From JANNAT01 sp031384605 (GTDB lineage Bacteria > Pseudomonadota > Alphaproteobacteria > Rhodobacterales > Rhodobacteraceae), in assembly GCA_031384605.1 (NCBI GenBank), contig JANNAT010000051.1:1-64000 (forward strand): DNA of 64,000 nt, in the 5' to 3' direction. Position numbers and translations under genes: made by a program. The notes under the pieces were generated by a model. That model was given only the letters and a program-made list of their open reading frames with translations, was not told the DNA's origin and made no database searches. Of this stretch, positions 26,358-35,485 are shown piece by piece. Position 1 is the stretch's first letter. Each line of letters starts with the position of its first letter.

Positions 26358-27662
26358 ATGACAATCTCTTCTTCGCTAAACGCGGGGGTGGCCGGGCTGA
26401 ACGCCAATGCCAACCGCCTTGCAACCATCGCGGATAACATCGCGAATTCTTCGACCTTTGGCTATAAGCGGGCACAGGCCGATTTTCATTCCGTGGTAAT
26501 CAACGGCAATTCCCGCGCCAGTTATTCGGCCGGGGGCGTGCGGGTTTCCAACATGCGGATGATTGATGTGCGTGGCCCCCTGATTGCCAGCACAAATTCG
26601 ACCGATCTGGCCATAGACGGGCGTGGATTTCTGGCTGTCACCAATATCGCCGCCTTGAACGGCGCGGATACGAACTATCCGATATCGCTGGCCACCACCG
26701 GATCATTCCGCCCCGATGCCGAAGGCATATTACGCACCAATACCGGTTTGGTCCTGATGGGTTGGCCCGCCAATCCTGACGGCACCGTGCCGACGTTCCC
26801 GCGTGATACGATGTCGGCGCTGCAACCGGTGCGGATCAATGCCAATCAATACATCGGCAACCCCACATCAGAAATGCGGCTGGGCGTGAACCTTCCGGCC
26901 TCGTCCAGTGTTGCAGGCGCGCCCGGCACGCCGTTCAATCTGACGGTCGAATATTTCGGCAATCTTGGCACGTCCGAGACAATGGATTTTACGTTTACAC
27001 CAACCGTGCCGCTGGCGGGGGCCTCGAACAGCTGGACGATGAAAATCCAGGATTCCGCGTTGGGTGGGGCAACGGTCGGCGAATATACGCTGACTTTCAA
27101 CGCCACCCAAACTGCCGGGGGGGCGCTTGCCACAGTGACGCAAATCACCGGCGGGGCCTATAACCCGGCCGATGGCACAATTTCGGTGGCTGTGGGCGGT
27201 GGTCTGGTTGCCCTTGATATCGGGCGGCCCGGCCAACCCAATGGCATGACACAGCTTTCCAGCACATTTGCCCCGGTTGCGATCAGTAAAAACGGCTCAC
27301 CTGTGGCCAGCCTGACGGCGGTTGAAGTTGACGAAAAGGGCTATCTTTCAGCCATCTACGATCAGGGCTTTACCCGCCGGATTTATCAGTTGCCGGTGGT
27401 TGATGTGCCCAATGCCAATGGGCTTTTGGCGCTGAACAACCAAACCTATCAAGTATCGCCCGGCTCTGGCCCGTTTTATCTGTGGAATGCAGGTGACGGC
27501 CCAACCGGCAGCGTTGTCGGCTTTTCGCGCGAAGAATCGTCCACCGATGTGGCCGCAGAACTGACGCAGCTGATCCAAACCCAGCGCGCCTATTCGTCGA
27601 ACGCCAAGGTTATTCAAACGGTTGACGAAATGCTGCAAGAAACCACCAATATCAAACGCTGA
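26358..27662 (+). CDS. flgE: Flagellar hook protein FlgE
   Basis: The 434-residue protein has the axial-protein N-terminus (SLNAGVAGLNANANRLATIADNIANSST) and the matching C-terminal heptad segment (LTQLIQTQRAYSSNAKVIQTVDEML). Between them lie the hook-specific domains (TNSTDLAIDGRGFLAV, GSFRPDAEGILRT). FlgE polymerises into the hook after export by the flagellar secretion system. It starts after an AAAGG site and heads the flgE-flgK-flgL-flgI operon, with a 5-base gap to flgK. Confidence 0.95.
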   Translation: MTISSSLNAGVAGLNANANRLATIADNIANSSTFGYKRAQADFHSVVINGNSRASYSAGGVRVSNMRMIDVRGPLIASTNSTDLAIDGRGFLAVTNIAALNGADTNYPISLATTGSFRPDAEGILRTNTGLVLMGWPANPDGTVPTFPRDTMSALQPVRINANQYIGNPTSEMRLGVNLPASSSVAGAPGTPFNLTVEYFGNLGTSETMDFTFTPTVPLAGASNSWTMKIQDSALGGATVGEYTLTFNATQTAGGALATVTQITGGAYNPADGTISVAVGGGLVALDIGRPGQPNGMTQLSSTFAPVAISKNGSPVASLTAVEVDEKGYLSAIYDQGFTRRIYQLPVVDVPNANGLLALNNQTYQVSPGSGPFYLWNAGDGPTGSVVGFSREESSTDVAAELTQLIQTQRAYSSNAKVIQTVDEMLQETTNIKR

Positions 27663-27667
27663 CGCAG

Positions 27668-29125
27668 ATGAGCATCACTGGCACCCTGTCTTCGGCACTT
27701 TCCGGTCTGACAACGGCTGCGCGCGCCGCCGAAGTTGTCTCGTCCAACATCGCCAACGCGATGACCGAAGGGTACGGGCGACGCGAATTGCAAACCGTTT
27801 CCCGGTCGGTTGGATCATCCGGAAACGGCGTGCGCGTCACGGGGATTACGCGGCAAAGTGATCTGATCTTGTTGGGCGATCGCCGGATTGCCGCTGCGGG
27901 CAGCGGTGCGCGCAACGCGGCCGCCAGTTTTTTAAATCGGCTGGAGGGCGTCTTGGGCACGCCAGACAGTGCAACCTCGCTGGGCGGCAGAATTGCGGCC
28001 TTTGACACCGCGCTTATCGAAGCCAGTTCGCGTCCTGACTCAGAAGCCCGGCTTTCCAAAGTTGCCGAAACCGCCAAGGCACTGGCGGCGCATTTGGCCT
28101 TTGCTGGCAATGATATCCAAACCGCCCGCGCCCAGGCTGATGACCGGATAGAATCCGAAGTGGCGCAAATGAACACGGCCCTTGCCCGCATTGCCGATCT
28201 GAATGGTCAGATCCGCTCTAGTTTTGGTGTCGGCCGCGATGTCTCGGCCCTGTTGGATCAGCGTCAGCAACTGATCGACGGCATTTCAGGCATCATCCCG
28301 TTGCGCGAAGTGCCGCGCGACAATGGATCAATTGCCCTGTTCACCACCGGCGGCGCGGTTTTGCTGGATGGCGCGCCGGCCCAGTTGGGCTTTGCGCCGG
28401 TCGGTGTGATCGTGCCGGGCATGACCCAAGCCAGCGGTGCGCTGTCGGGCCTGACAATCAATGGCAGGCCAGTGTCTACGGCAGCAGAAGGCAGTCTGAT
28501 TTCCGGCGGATCCATGGCGGGAAATTTCGCAGTGCGCGATGATCTGGCCCCGCAAGCCCAAGCGCGGCTTGATGCGGTTGCGCGCGATCTGATTGAACGG
28601 TTCGCCGATCCGGCTGTCGATGTCACCCGTGCGCCGGGGGCCGCCGGCCTTTTCACCGATGCGGCGGCTGCGTTTGTGCCTGCCAACGAAACCGGTCTGG
28701 CACAGCGCCTGCAGTTGAATACCGCCGCCGACCCCGCCAATGGCGGCGCTTTGTGGCGGTTGCGCGATGGTCTGGGCGCGAAAATGCCGGGGGCAGCGGG
28801 CGATGCGCGGTTGATTAAGGATTTGCAATCTGCATTGACTGCCCCGCGCAATCCGGCCTCTGGCGGGTTTATGGCGGGCGCGCGCAGCCATGCCACCCTT
28901 GCCGCCGACATGCTGTCTGGCGTGGCACAATCGCGATTGACCGCCGAAGGCGAGGCCAGTTTTGCCTCGGCACGCCTTGATACTTTGCGCGAAATGGAGA
29001 TGGAAGGCGGCGTTGATACCGATCAGGAAATGCAAGCCCTGCTGTTGATTGAACAGGCCTATGCCGCCAATGCAAAGGTGATGGCCACGGTGAATGACAT
29101 GATCCAAACCTTGTTAGGGATTTAA
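27668..29125 (+). CDS. flgK: Hook-filament junction protein FlgK (HAP1)
   Basis: The 485-residue protein has the flagellar rod/hook N-terminus (LSSALSGLTTAARAAEVVSSNI) and the FlgK C-terminus (DQEMQALLLIEQAYAANAKV). The sequence LNGQIRSSFGVGRDVSALLDQR is the helix region shared by FlgK proteins. It forms the first junction zone between hook and filament. It is shorter than the enterobacterial protein (about 550), as is usual in Rhodobacteraceae. It lies in the hook operon, three bases before flgL. Confidence 0.94.
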   Translation: MSITGTLSSALSGLTTAARAAEVVSSNIANAMTEGYGRRELQTVSRSVGSSGNGVRVTGITRQSDLILLGDRRIAAAGSGARNAAASFLNRLEGVLGTPDSATSLGGRIAAFDTALIEASSRPDSEARLSKVAETAKALAAHLAFAGNDIQTARAQADDRIESEVAQMNTALARIADLNGQIRSSFGVGRDVSALLDQRQQLIDGISGIIPLREVPRDNGSIALFTTGGAVLLDGAPAQLGFAPVGVIVPGMTQASGALSGLTINGRPVSTAAEGSLISGGSMAGNFAVRDDLAPQAQARLDAVARDLIERFADPAVDVTRAPGAAGLFTDAAAAFVPANETGLAQRLQLNTAADPANGGALWRLRDGLGAKMPGAAGDARLIKDLQSALTAPRNPASGGFMAGARSHATLAADMLSGVAQSRLTAEGEASFASARLDTLREMEMEGGVDTDQEMQALLLIEQAYAANAKVMATVNDMIQTLLGI

Positions 29126-29128
29126 CGC

Positions 29129-30133
29129 ATGGGCTTGGTTTCCCTAGGCGATATGGCCCAGTCCTTTATGTTGCGGCGTCAGAATGTGGCCTTGAAATCA
29201 GACCTTCAGCGCCTGTCGTTAGAGCTTACAACAGGCCGGGTTGCCGACACCGCCGCGCGTGTTTCTGGTGATTTAGTGCCGCTTTCCGCGATTGACGCCT
29301 CGCTTGCGCGGCTAAACGGCTATCGCGCTGTGACAGCCGAAGCGGGGCTTTTTGCCGGATCCATGCAAACAGCACTTGGTGTGGTTGATGAGGTGGCATC
29401 TGACCTTAGCCGGACGCTTTTGGCCGCTGCCAGCACTTCGACGCAAGCCTTGATTGACGCGGCAGGAACCGAAGCCCGCTCGCGGTTGGAAACGGCGATG
29501 TCTGCGTTGAACACCCGCGTCGGGGACCGCAGCCTGTTCGCGGGAACGGCGACAAACGGTCCGGCCATCGTGCCTGCGGAAACGATGATGTTGGCGTTGG
29601 ACGCCGCAATCATCGGCGCTGCGACAGCCCAAGACATTGAAGTGGCAGTATCGGCTTGGTTCAACGCGCCCGCGGGGTTCGCCGCCACGGCCTATACCGG
29701 GAATGTGGCGTTAGCGCGTGTAAATATCGCACCCGGGGAAGAGGCCGCCCTCGACATCACCGCCACCGATCCCGCCATTCGGGCAACCCTGAAAGGGTTG
29801 GCTTTGGCGGCGCTGTTGGGTCGGGGCGCATTGGCTGGCCAACCCGCCGAACGCCAGAGCCTTGCCAACCGCGCGGGCCTAAGTCTGTTGGAAAGCCATA
29901 CTGACCGCACATATTTGGCGGCGCGGATTGGCACAGCGCAGGCGCAGATTGATGCCGCCGCATCGCGCAACGCGGCCGAATCTACATCGCTGCAGATCGC
30001 AAGGGCCGATATAACCGCCGCTGATCCGTTTGAAACCGCCTCAAAGCTGCAAGAAACCCAACAACAGCTTGAAAAGATTTACGCCATCACCGCGCGGATC
30101 ACGCGCCTTAGCCTAATGGATTACTTAAGATGA
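29129..30133 (+). CDS. flgL: Hook-filament junction protein FlgL (HAP3)
   Basis: The 334-residue flagellin-like protein begins LGDMAQSFMLRRQNVALKSDL and has LQRLSLELTTGRVADTA, the FlgL/flagellin D0-D1 signature. The C-terminal coiled coil (TASKLQETQQQLEKIYAITARI) completes it. It forms the second junction layer, onto which flagellin polymerises. The stop overlaps the flgI start by ATGA (30130-30133). Confidence 0.93.
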   Translation: MGLVSLGDMAQSFMLRRQNVALKSDLQRLSLELTTGRVADTAARVSGDLVPLSAIDASLARLNGYRAVTAEAGLFAGSMQTALGVVDEVASDLSRTLLAAASTSTQALIDAAGTEARSRLETAMSALNTRVGDRSLFAGTATNGPAIVPAETMMLALDAAIIGAATAQDIEVAVSAWFNAPAGFAATAYTGNVALARVNIAPGEEAALDITATDPAIRATLKGLALAALLGRGALAGQPAERQSLANRAGLSLLESHTDRTYLAARIGTAQAQIDAAASRNAAESTSLQIARADITAADPFETASKLQETQQQLEKIYAITARITRLSLMDYLR

Positions 30134-31227
30134 AATTAATTTTTGCGGCTTTGTTGCTGACCTGTTTGCCGTCTGTGGTTTTGGCAGGGCCCATCCGCAT
30201 CAAGGATCTGGTCGAATTTGACGGCGTGCGCGCCAATGATCTGGTGGGTTATGGCCTTGTTGTCGGCCTGAACGGCACCGGCGACGGGCTGCGCAACGCG
30301 CCCTTTACTGAAGAGATGATGTCAAATTTGCTGGAACGCCTTGGCGTCAACGTGGCAGGCGAGGAATTTCGGCCCAAAAACGTGGCGGCAGTGTTCGTGA
30401 CGGCCACATTGGCGCCGTTTGCGCGGGCGGGCGGGCAAATTGATGTCACCGTATCAGCGATTGGTGACGCAAAAAGCCTGCTTGGCGGCACTTTGATCAT
30501 GACCCCGCTGAACGGTGCGGACGGCCAGATTTATGCAGTTGCCCAAGGCACCATTATCGCCGGCGGCATTTCCGCCGAAGGTCAGGCGGCGCGGGTGGTG
30601 CAAGGTGTGCCAACAGCAGGCACAATCCCCTCTGGCGCGCGGGTGGAACGCGAGGTTGAGTTTGACTTTTCGACCCTGAAATCGACGCGTTTGGCCTTGC
30701 GAGAGCCTGATTTCACAACGGCCGCCCGGATCGAGGCCGCGATCAACACCGCTTTGGGCGGGCGCGCTGCGGTGATGCTGGATTCTGGCACTGTGGCGCT
30801 GAACCTTGACCTGAACGGCGCATCGCCAGCGCAAATCATCAGTCAGATTGAGAATATTCTGATCGAACCCGAAACCCGCGCCCGCGTTGTGGTGGATCAG
30901 CGATCTGGTACCATTGTGATGGGCCAGGATGTGCGGATCAGCCGGGTTGCCGTGGCGCAAGGCAATCTGACACTGCGGATCGAAGAAACGCCGATGGTGG
31001 TGCAGCCGAACCCGTTTTCCGAAGGCGAAACCATCACCGTGCCGCGCAGTTCGGTTGGCATTGAAACCGAGCCGGGCACGGGGCTGGCCGAAGTGTCGGC
31101 GGGCACCAACCTGTCCGAAGTGGTGGCGGGCCTGAACGCGCTGGGCGTGGCCCCGCATGATATGATTGACATCTTGAAAAGCATCAACGCCGCAGGCGCG
31201 CTGCACGCCGAGTTCTTGGTAAACTAG
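30130..31227 (+). CDS. flgI: Flagellar P-ring protein FlgI
   Basis: The 365-residue protein has a Sec signal (MKLIFAALLLTCLPSVVLA-GP) and the very conserved mature start IRIKDLVEFDGVRANDLVGYGLVVGLNGTGD. It contains NLLERLGVN, FVTATLAPFARAGGQIDVTVS and, near the C-terminus, LSEVVAGLNALGVAPHDMIDIL. It builds the P-ring in the peptidoglycan layer. It is the last gene of the flgE operon, convergent with fliP. Confidence 0.96.
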   Translation: MKLIFAALLLTCLPSVVLAGPIRIKDLVEFDGVRANDLVGYGLVVGLNGTGDGLRNAPFTEEMMSNLLERLGVNVAGEEFRPKNVAAVFVTATLAPFARAGGQIDVTVSAIGDAKSLLGGTLIMTPLNGADGQIYAVAQGTIIAGGISAEGQAARVVQGVPTAGTIPSGARVEREVEFDFSTLKSTRLALREPDFTTAARIEAAINTALGGRAAVMLDSGTVALNLDLNGASPAQIISQIENILIEPETRARVVVDQRSGTIVMGQDVRISRVAVAQGNLTLRIEETPMVVQPNPFSEGETITVPRSSVGIETEPGTGLAEVSAGTNLSEVVAGLNALGVAPHDMIDILKSINAAGALHAEFLVN

Positions 31228-31301
31228 AGCCTGTTCTGGCCAAAACCGACGATCTGACCCATAGTTGGCCGCGATATAAGGGGATGTTTGCCCAACACGC
31301 G

Positions 31302-32024
31302 CTAAAAATAACTGCGCACCAAGGCACTGGAAATCAACGTCCAGCCATCAGCCACCACGAAGAACGCCAGTTTGAAGGGCAAGGATACGACGGCGGGCGG
31401 CACCATCATCATGCCCATCGACATCAGCACAGCTGCGACCACCAGATCAATGATCAAGAAGGGCAGAAAGATCAAAAAACCAATCTCGAACGCCCGTTGA
31501 ATTTCTGATAAGATAAAGGACGGCACCAACAACGATAGCGGCGCATCCACCGCAGCCGACAGGCCCGAAACCGGCCGCAAATCGCGCAGGGCGGCAAAGG
31601 TATCGGGATCAATCCGCGCCGCCATAAACACCCGAAACGGGGCCATCACCAGTGGGATGGCCTGCTGCACGTCCATCGCACCCCGGCTTAGCGGTTCGAT
31701 TCCATTCGCCCAGGCCTGGGTAAAGACCGGGTCCATGACAAACCACGTCAGGAACAGCGCCAGACTGACGATCAGCATATTCGGTGGCGCTTGCTGTAAC
31801 CCAATGGCTTGCCGCAAGATTGACAAAACCGTGACGATGAACGGAAAACACGTCACCATCACCGCCAATCCCGGCACGATGCTTAGGATCGTGACCAAGA
31901 TCAACAGCTGCACCGACCGCGTCGCAAGCGAGGTCTGATCGCCAAAATCAATCGCGATATCTTGTGCCAGTGCGGGTGCGCTTGCCGCCAATACCACAAA
32001 TGCTGCCACCCAAATCGGGCGCAT
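31302..32024 (-). CDS. fliP: Flagellar export gate protein FliP
   Basis: The 240-residue protein has a cleavable signal (MRPIWVAAFVVLAASAPALAQ) and four membrane helices. Family motifs include LTILSIVPGLAVMVTCFPFI-like and PSFILSEIQRAFEIGFLIFLPFLIIDLVVAAVLMSMGMMM segments, the latter nearly invariant in FliP. FliP pentamers form the core of the export gate with FliQ and FliR. It starts directly after fliN (adjacent codons) as the last gene of the fliF-fliH-fliN-fliP unit. Confidence 0.96.
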   Translation of the reverse strand: MRPIWVAAFVVLAASAPALAQDIAIDFGDQTSLATRSVQLLILVTILSIVPGLAVMVTCFPFIVTVLSILRQAIGLQQAPPNMLIVSLALFLTWFVMDPVFTQAWANGIEPLSRGAMDVQQAIPLVMAPFRVFMAARIDPDTFAALRDLRPVSGLSAAVDAPLSLLVPSFILSEIQRAFEIGFLIFLPFLIIDLVVAAVLMSMGMMMVPPAVVSLPFKLAFFVVADGWTLISSALVRSYF

Positions 32025-32297
32025 TTACAGCCCGCCCCGCAGGTTTGCCACCTCGGTCAGCCGCACAGCCAACTGGCCGCTGGAATCGCCGTCCAATTCC
32101 TGCAACTCGCCGCGCGCAATCAACCGATCCCCGACATATAACTCAACCGGATCGTCGACCCGGCGGTCCAGCGGCAACACCGCATCGCGCGTCAAGCGCA
32201 GCAAATCGCGCACCAAGGGCCGGGCCTTGCCCACCGAAATGGTCACCTCGATGGGCACTTGCGCAAAAGGGTTGGCATCGGTCAGATCGTCAGTCAT
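32025..32297 (-). CDS. fliN: Flagellar C-ring protein FliN
   Basis: The 90-residue protein is a single SpoA (surface presentation of antigens) domain: VPIEVTISVGKARPLVRDLLRL, then DDPVELYVGDRLIARGELQ, then VRLTEV. It forms the lower rim of the C-ring together with FliM and helps bind FliH. The short N-terminal tail is typical of alphaproteobacterial FliN. It overlaps fliH by four bases. Confidence 0.93.
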   Translation of the reverse strand: MTDDLTDANPFAQVPIEVTISVGKARPLVRDLLRLTRDAVLPLDRRVDDPVELYVGDRLIARGELQELDGDSSGQLAVRLTEVANLRGGL

Positions 32298-32887
32298 GGG
32301 GTTTTCCTTTCTGGAAGGTCAAAAAAGCCGCGTACAGCGGCGGTGATTTCGGCGGTGGCGCGATCAAGATCGACAGCGGTTTCGGCCCCGCCCATGCGCA
32401 GATAAACCTGACCCTCGCCCAGACTTGGTTCTTCGATCAAGGTTAGGGGCATGCCTGTTGCCTGCTCCAACAGGCCTTCTACTGCCACGCGGGCGGCTGG
32501 ATTAAGCACCAGCGTTACCGGCGCATCAGCCATTTTTTCGACCATCGGCATCAACACGTCCAGCACGATAGGGGCCAAAGTATCGCGTGCCAATTCGGGC
32601 AACAACCGCCCGACCATTTCTTGCAAAAGCGGCTCTATACTGCGCAAAATATGCATTCGGGCTTCTTGATAGGTGAAGCCAAGGCTTTGCAGATTGCGGG
32701 CCAGATCGACCTTGATCTGCGATTGCTCGCCCGACTGTGCCGCCGCCGCATCTTCCCAACCGGCGGAATAGCCCGCGTCATAAGACCCAAGCTTGGCCTC
32801 TTCCAAGGCCATCGTGTCCAGCACAACCGTATCCGGCACACTGCCTTGCACGTCGGTTTCAAAGACTTCAAGCCGCAACATCTTCAT
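32294..32887 (-). CDS. fliH: FliH-like regulator of the flagellar export ATPase
   Basis: The 197-residue protein shows a FliH pattern: an acidic N-terminus, an Ala/Gly-rich region (AKLGSYDAGYSAGWEDAAAAQ, with repeated GxxxG-like spacing), a helical middle (LARNLQSLGFTYQEARMHI, LLQEMVGRLLPELARDTLAPI) and a C-terminal V/FliH-type domain (VTLVLNPAARVAVEGLL). Sequence conservation in FliH is low, so the assignment rests on pattern and position between fliF and fliN, with four-base overlaps at both ends. It should bind FliI and dock it at the C-ring. Confidence 0.82.
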   Translation of the reverse strand: MKMLRLEVFETDVQGSVPDTVVLDTMALEEAKLGSYDAGYSAGWEDAAAAQSGEQSQIKVDLARNLQSLGFTYQEARMHILRSIEPLLQEMVGRLLPELARDTLAPIVLDVLMPMVEKMADAPVTLVLNPAARVAVEGLLEQATGMPLTLIEEPSLGEGQVYLRMGGAETAVDLDRATAEITAAVRGFFDLPERKTP

Positions 32888-34524
32888 GCCCGCTCTTCTT
32901 CAAGTTCCATCCACCCGCGCAGAATTTCGACGGATTCGACCTGCCGCTCTTCGATCAACCGGCGCAACCGTGCCGCCGGATCAAGGGCTTGCGACCCATC
33001 TGCGGATAACAATGCGATGTCACGCGGATCGCCGGCATCCTCGATCACCCCTGTCAGCACCCGCGAAGATGCGTCTGCTTGCGCGTATCCCGGCAATGCA
33101 AGAACCGCATCGGGGGCGGCCAACGCGGGCACACGTCGCGCGGTGCTGGTCAGCAGCGGGCGCACAACAAACAGCCCCAGAACAACGGCGACCATGGCCA
33201 AGACCGCCGTCTGGATCAGCGTCATCAGATTGATCGGGCCAACCGCGCCGAACATACTGGCTTCGGTCAATGGGCCAGCAAGGGGCGCGGTTTGAAACGC
33301 CAGTGACCGCAAAGTCAAAACATCGCCACGCGTCTCATCCAACCCGACAGCCGAGGCGACAAGTTCGCGCAGAATGGCCAGTTCTTCTTCGGGTCTGGGC
33401 GTCAAGGTTACCGTGCCATCGGCGGCAGTGGTTTCCTGACCATCCACTAAGACTGCAACCGAGATTTTGCGCAAGGTGCCGGGGGCCTTGACCACTTCGC
33501 GCGTGGTTTCCGACACTTCGAAATTCACCCGTTCGCGGGTTTCGTTGTTTTCGCTTTTGCCATCACTGCCGCCGCCAGCAGCCCCGGCAGGCAAGTTCGA
33601 CGCCACTGTCACATCGCCGCCCGGTTGGGTATCAGACCCCGACCGCGTTTCGGTATCGGTAGAAATGGCAACACGGCTTTGCGGGTCAAAGACGCGTTCG
33701 GTGATCGCTTCGGAATCGGTCACCACGTCAACCATAACTTCAACCACCGCGTTGCCCGCCCCCACGCGTGCCGCCAGCAGACGTTCAACATTTGCCTTAA
33801 TCTCTGCCGCGCGGGTATCTGCGGCGGCATCGGGACGGGTCTGATCGGCGTCTGACGGGATCAGACCCGCCACAGAATCAATCACCGCAACCTGATCTGG
33901 TGTCAGGCCCGGCACCGATGCCGCCACCAGATGCCGCACCGCGCGGGCCTGAACGGCGGCCAAACTGCCTCCAACCGAGGTAACCGTCACACTGGCCGTC
34001 GGGGTGATGTCGCGTTGAAAGGGTTGCGCCGGGGCCTGGGCAATCATTACCCGCACCGCCCTGATCTGGGGGTTGGCCAAAATCGTGCGGGCCAATTCGC
34101 CCTCTTTCGCCCGCCAATAGGCCGCGTCAAACATCTGTGATGTGGTGCCAAAGCCCGACAGCCCATCCAACAGTTCATACCCGGTGCCGCCGTTTGCGGG
34201 CAGCCCTTCGGCGGCAAGCGTCATGCGCAAACTGTCCCGCTGAGCGTTATCGACAAAAATCGAATCACCACGAACCTCATAGCTGACGCCACGCTGATCA
34301 AGGGCGGCCACAACATCGCCTGCGGCCGCACTGTTCAATCCCGCATAAAGCAAGGTCATGTTCGGTGCGCCCGCCATACGTGACAGGCCCAGAACCGCCA
34401 GAAACATTGCAATCGTTGCCCCAAGAACAATCGCCCGTCTGCGGGCATCAAGGCCGCGCCATATCTGCATCAGGTTTTGCAAGAACAGCCTCCATTTTGG
34501 GCTTCTGCCCGGATGGCCCAGCAT
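32884..34524 (-). CDS. fliF: Flagellar MS-ring protein FliF
   Basis: The 546-residue protein has two membrane helices, one near residues 30-50 (AIVLGATIAMFLAVLGLSRM) and one near 450 (IQTAVLAMVAVVLGLFVVRPLL). Between them lie the ring-building domains with LYAGLNSAAAGDVVAALDQRG, and MTLAAEGLPANGGTGYELLD followed by FGTTSQMFDAAYWRAKEGEL. The C-terminal tail (RRLIEERQVESVEILRGWMELEE) is the FliG-binding region. An in-frame ATG at 34470 is an alternative start nearer the first helix. It heads its operon, divergent from fliL. Confidence 0.95.
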   Translation of the reverse strand: MLGHPGRSPKWRLFLQNLMQIWRGLDARRRAIVLGATIAMFLAVLGLSRMAGAPNMTLLYAGLNSAAAGDVVAALDQRGVSYEVRGDSIFVDNAQRDSLRMTLAAEGLPANGGTGYELLDGLSGFGTTSQMFDAAYWRAKEGELARTILANPQIRAVRVMIAQAPAQPFQRDITPTASVTVTSVGGSLAAVQARAVRHLVAASVPGLTPDQVAVIDSVAGLIPSDADQTRPDAAADTRAAEIKANVERLLAARVGAGNAVVEVMVDVVTDSEAITERVFDPQSRVAISTDTETRSGSDTQPGGDVTVASNLPAGAAGGGSDGKSENNETRERVNFEVSETTREVVKAPGTLRKISVAVLVDGQETTAADGTVTLTPRPEEELAILRELVASAVGLDETRGDVLTLRSLAFQTAPLAGPLTEASMFGAVGPINLMTLIQTAVLAMVAVVLGLFVVRPLLTSTARRVPALAAPDAVLALPGYAQADASSRVLTGVIEDAGDPRDIALLSADGSQALDPAARLRRLIEERQVESVEILRGWMELEEERA

Positions 34525-34537
34525 TGGCGGATCGGTC

Positions 34538-34552
34538 TTAACAATCGGTTAG
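34538..34552. promoter_or_regulatory. CtrA-like half-site pair between fliF and fliL
   Basis: TTAA (34538-34541), seven bases, TTAG (34549-34552): one mismatch from TTAA-N7-TTAA. It lies in the 76-bp divergent region and could serve both flagellar operons. This is motif matching only. Confidence 0.35.
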
Positions 34553-34600
34553 TGACCAATGATCTATATTTGGTCTTGCACGCCGAAACGGAGGATTCTT

Positions 34601-35080
34601 GTGGCTGATCCCGAAGACCCAGTTCCAACCGCGCCGAAAAGGTCGAAAAAGCCTTTGTTAATCGGGCTTTTGCTGGCCATTTTGTTGGGCGGTGGTGGGT
34701 TTTACGCCACTTGGTCGGGGATGATTCTGGGGGCGGCGGCCAGCCATGCGGCGGCTGCACCCGAAAGCGCCGATTTGCCCGATATCGCCTTTGTGCCGAT
34801 TGTGCCGTTGGTCATTTCTATCGGGCCGCTGGCCGAAAAGCGGTATTTGCGGTTCGCGGCGCAGCTGGAAGCGACGGCTGCGAATGTCGAAGACGTGACG
34901 TTGCTTTTGCCGCGGATCACGGATGTGCTGAATGGCTATCTGCGGGCAATTGACCCTGCCCAGTTTGATGATCCGGCAGCCCTTGTGCGCATGCGGGCGC
35001 AATTGTTGCGACGCATTCAGATCGTCACCGGGGATGGCCGGGTGCGCGATCTTTTGATCACTGAATTCGTGTTGAATTAG
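34601..35080 (+). CDS. fliL: FliL family basal body-associated protein (first paralogue)
   Basis: The 159-residue protein uses a GTG start at 34601 with a GGAGG site six bases before it; an upstream in-frame start lacks such a site. A short cytoplasmic tail is followed by one membrane helix (KPLLIGLLLAILLGGGGFY) and a periplasmic domain (FVPIVPLVISIGPLAEKRYLRFAAQ, LRRIQIVTGDGRVRDLLITEFVLN), the FliL core that rings the stator MotB. First gene of the unit running through motE-like, motA, flhA, fliR and flhB. A second FliL-type gene lies at 44294. Confidence 0.88.
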   Translation: MADPEDPVPTAPKRSKKPLLIGLLLAILLGGGGFYATWSGMILGAAASHAAAAPESADLPDIAFVPIVPLVISIGPLAEKRYLRFAAQLEATAANVEDVTLLLPRITDVLNGYLRAIDPAQFDDPAALVRMRAQLLRRIQIVTGDGRVRDLLITEFVLN

Positions 35081-35089
35081 GAACGCACC

Positions 35090-35485
35090 ATGACGGTTAT
35101 TGCAGATATTCTTTTGGTGGCGGGGGCCTTTGGCGCCGCGATTTATTGCTATGTGCTGGCGGGACGGCTGAAGAAATTCACCACCCTGGAAACCGGAATG
35201 GGGGGGGCGATTGCGGTATTATCGGCGCAGGTCGATGACATGACCCGCGCCTTGGAAAAGGCGCGCGTGGCAGCGATTGGATCGTCAGATGGGCTGGTGG
35301 CCTTGACCACCCGTGCCGAATCCGCTGCCGCCCGGCTTGAGATTTTGGTGGCGGCGCTGCACGATCTGCCGCAATCGCCCGTGACACCGCCCACCGAACC
35401 AGAGCCTGAACATACCGAGGATGAACGCCGTTTGCGATTTGTGCGCAGACGCAACCAGAACACAGATCTTGAGGCCGCAGAATGA
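35090..35485 (+). CDS. Small flagellar-cluster membrane protein of unknown function
   Basis: The 131-residue protein has one N-terminal membrane helix (ADILLVAGAFGAAIYCYVLAG), then KKFTTLETGMGGAIAVLSAQVDDM and a predicted coiled coil (to about residue 90), and a charged Pro/Glu-rich tail. It is set between fliL and the motE-like gene with a four-base overlap to the latter. I associate this arrangement with a small uncharacterised family in alphaproteobacterial flagellar clusters (possibly DUF6468), but no function is known to me. Confidence 0.7.
   Translation: MTVIADILLVAGAFGAAIYCYVLAGRLKKFTTLETGMGGAIAVLSAQVDDMTRALEKARVAAIGSSDGLVALTTRAESAAARLEILVAALHDLPQSPVTPPTEPEPEHTEDERRLRFVRRRNQNTDLEAAE

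Noticed and set aside
31228..31301. Terminator between convergent flgI and fliP
   Set aside because: Only a weak GTTGG/CCAAC pairing is visible, with no U-run on either strand.
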